From contig JAGWIH010000165.1 in the NCBI GenBank assembly GCA_028866355.1, positions 1 to 5,512 on the forward strand: a DNA stretch of 5,512 nt. Reading direction: 5' to 3'. Below, piece after piece: positions 5,433-5,512 of this stretch. Position numbers and translations under genes: made by a program. Each line of letters starts with the position of its first letter. Within the stretch, counting starts at the first letter, position 1. Source of the DNA: Alphaproteobacteria bacterium. GTDB taxonomy: Bacteria > Pseudomonadota > Alphaproteobacteria > ATCC43930 > CGMCC-115725. The notes beneath the pieces were generated by a model that worked only from the letters and a program-made list of their open reading frames with translations, made no database searches and was not told where the DNA came from.

Positions 5433-5512
5433 ATGCGACGCCGACGTTCAACAAAAATAGTCGCCACGCTGGGACCCGCGACCGCCACGCCGGAAAAGAT
5501 CGCCGCGCTGTT
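5433..5512 (+). CDS. pyk: pyruvate kinase, 5' end only (runs off the window)
   Basis: The first 26 codons of a gene cut by the right edge. The translation begins MRRRRSTKIVATLGPATAT, and (R)xTKIVATLGPA at residues 6-16 is the very characteristic first strand of the pyruvate kinase barrel; the arginine-rich start and the following TPEKIAAL helix also fit. Pyruvate kinase transfers phosphate from phosphoenolpyruvate to ADP, making pyruvate and ATP. One base separates it from the TGA of the glycerate kinase, so the two share a transcript. The catalytic and regulatory parts are outside the window; identity rests on the short but distinctive N terminus and on the context. Confidence 0.88.
   Translation, partial: MRRRRSTKIVATLGPATATPEKIAAL

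Noticed and set aside
1..5512. Defence system, prophage, transposon, CRISPR or biosynthetic cluster
   Set aside because: No transposase, integrase, repeat array, toxin-antitoxin pair, reverse transcriptase or nuclease motif is present. The macrodomain and HIT proteins are of the housekeeping types and no partner for a defence role is seen.

Overview
The window is GC-rich, gene-dense bacterial DNA with almost no intergenic space. It most likely comes from an alphaproteobacterium. The best taxonomic marker is a complete gene for a GapR-type (DUF2312) nucleoid protein, a family essentially confined to Alphaproteobacteria. A DUF1244 protein next to it agrees with this, and I cannot name a genus. 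I count eight genes plus a partial one at the right edge. No RNA gene, mobile element, CRISPR array or phage-like gene is visible.

Left part (1-2150). The 3' end of a PaiB-like FMN-binding protein gene on the + strand stops six bases before a convergent minus-strand pair. That pair is an LDHD/GlcD-type FAD-linked D-lactate dehydrogenase (753-2150) followed, 5 bp after its stop, by a MacroD/YmdB-type macrodomain protein (241-747). The two are probably one transcript.

Middle (2196-4102). A HIT-family (HINT-like) nucleotide hydrolase gene runs on the + strand, divergent from the dehydrogenase. It converges, with 10 bp between stops, on a minus-strand run of three genes: N-formylglutamate amidohydrolase, then a DUF1244 protein, then GapR. 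The spacings are 44 and 23 bp, so an operon is plausible, perhaps with an extra promoter in the 44-bp gap.

Right part (4139-5512). Divergent from the amidohydrolase by only 36 bp is a MOFRL-family glycerate 2-kinase that starts with TTG. One base after its stop comes the start of pyruvate kinase, cut by the window edge. The kinase product, 2-phosphoglycerate, is converted by enolase to the substrate of pyruvate kinase, so this pair looks like a small lower-glycolysis module for glycerate use.

Overall the region reads as core chromosomal housekeeping DNA, not an accessory island. I found no convincing new multi-gene system. The items most worth a second look are the uncharacterised DUF1244 protein in line with GapR, the tight coupling of a macrodomain to a lactate dehydrogenase, and the compact divergent start region around 4103-4138.
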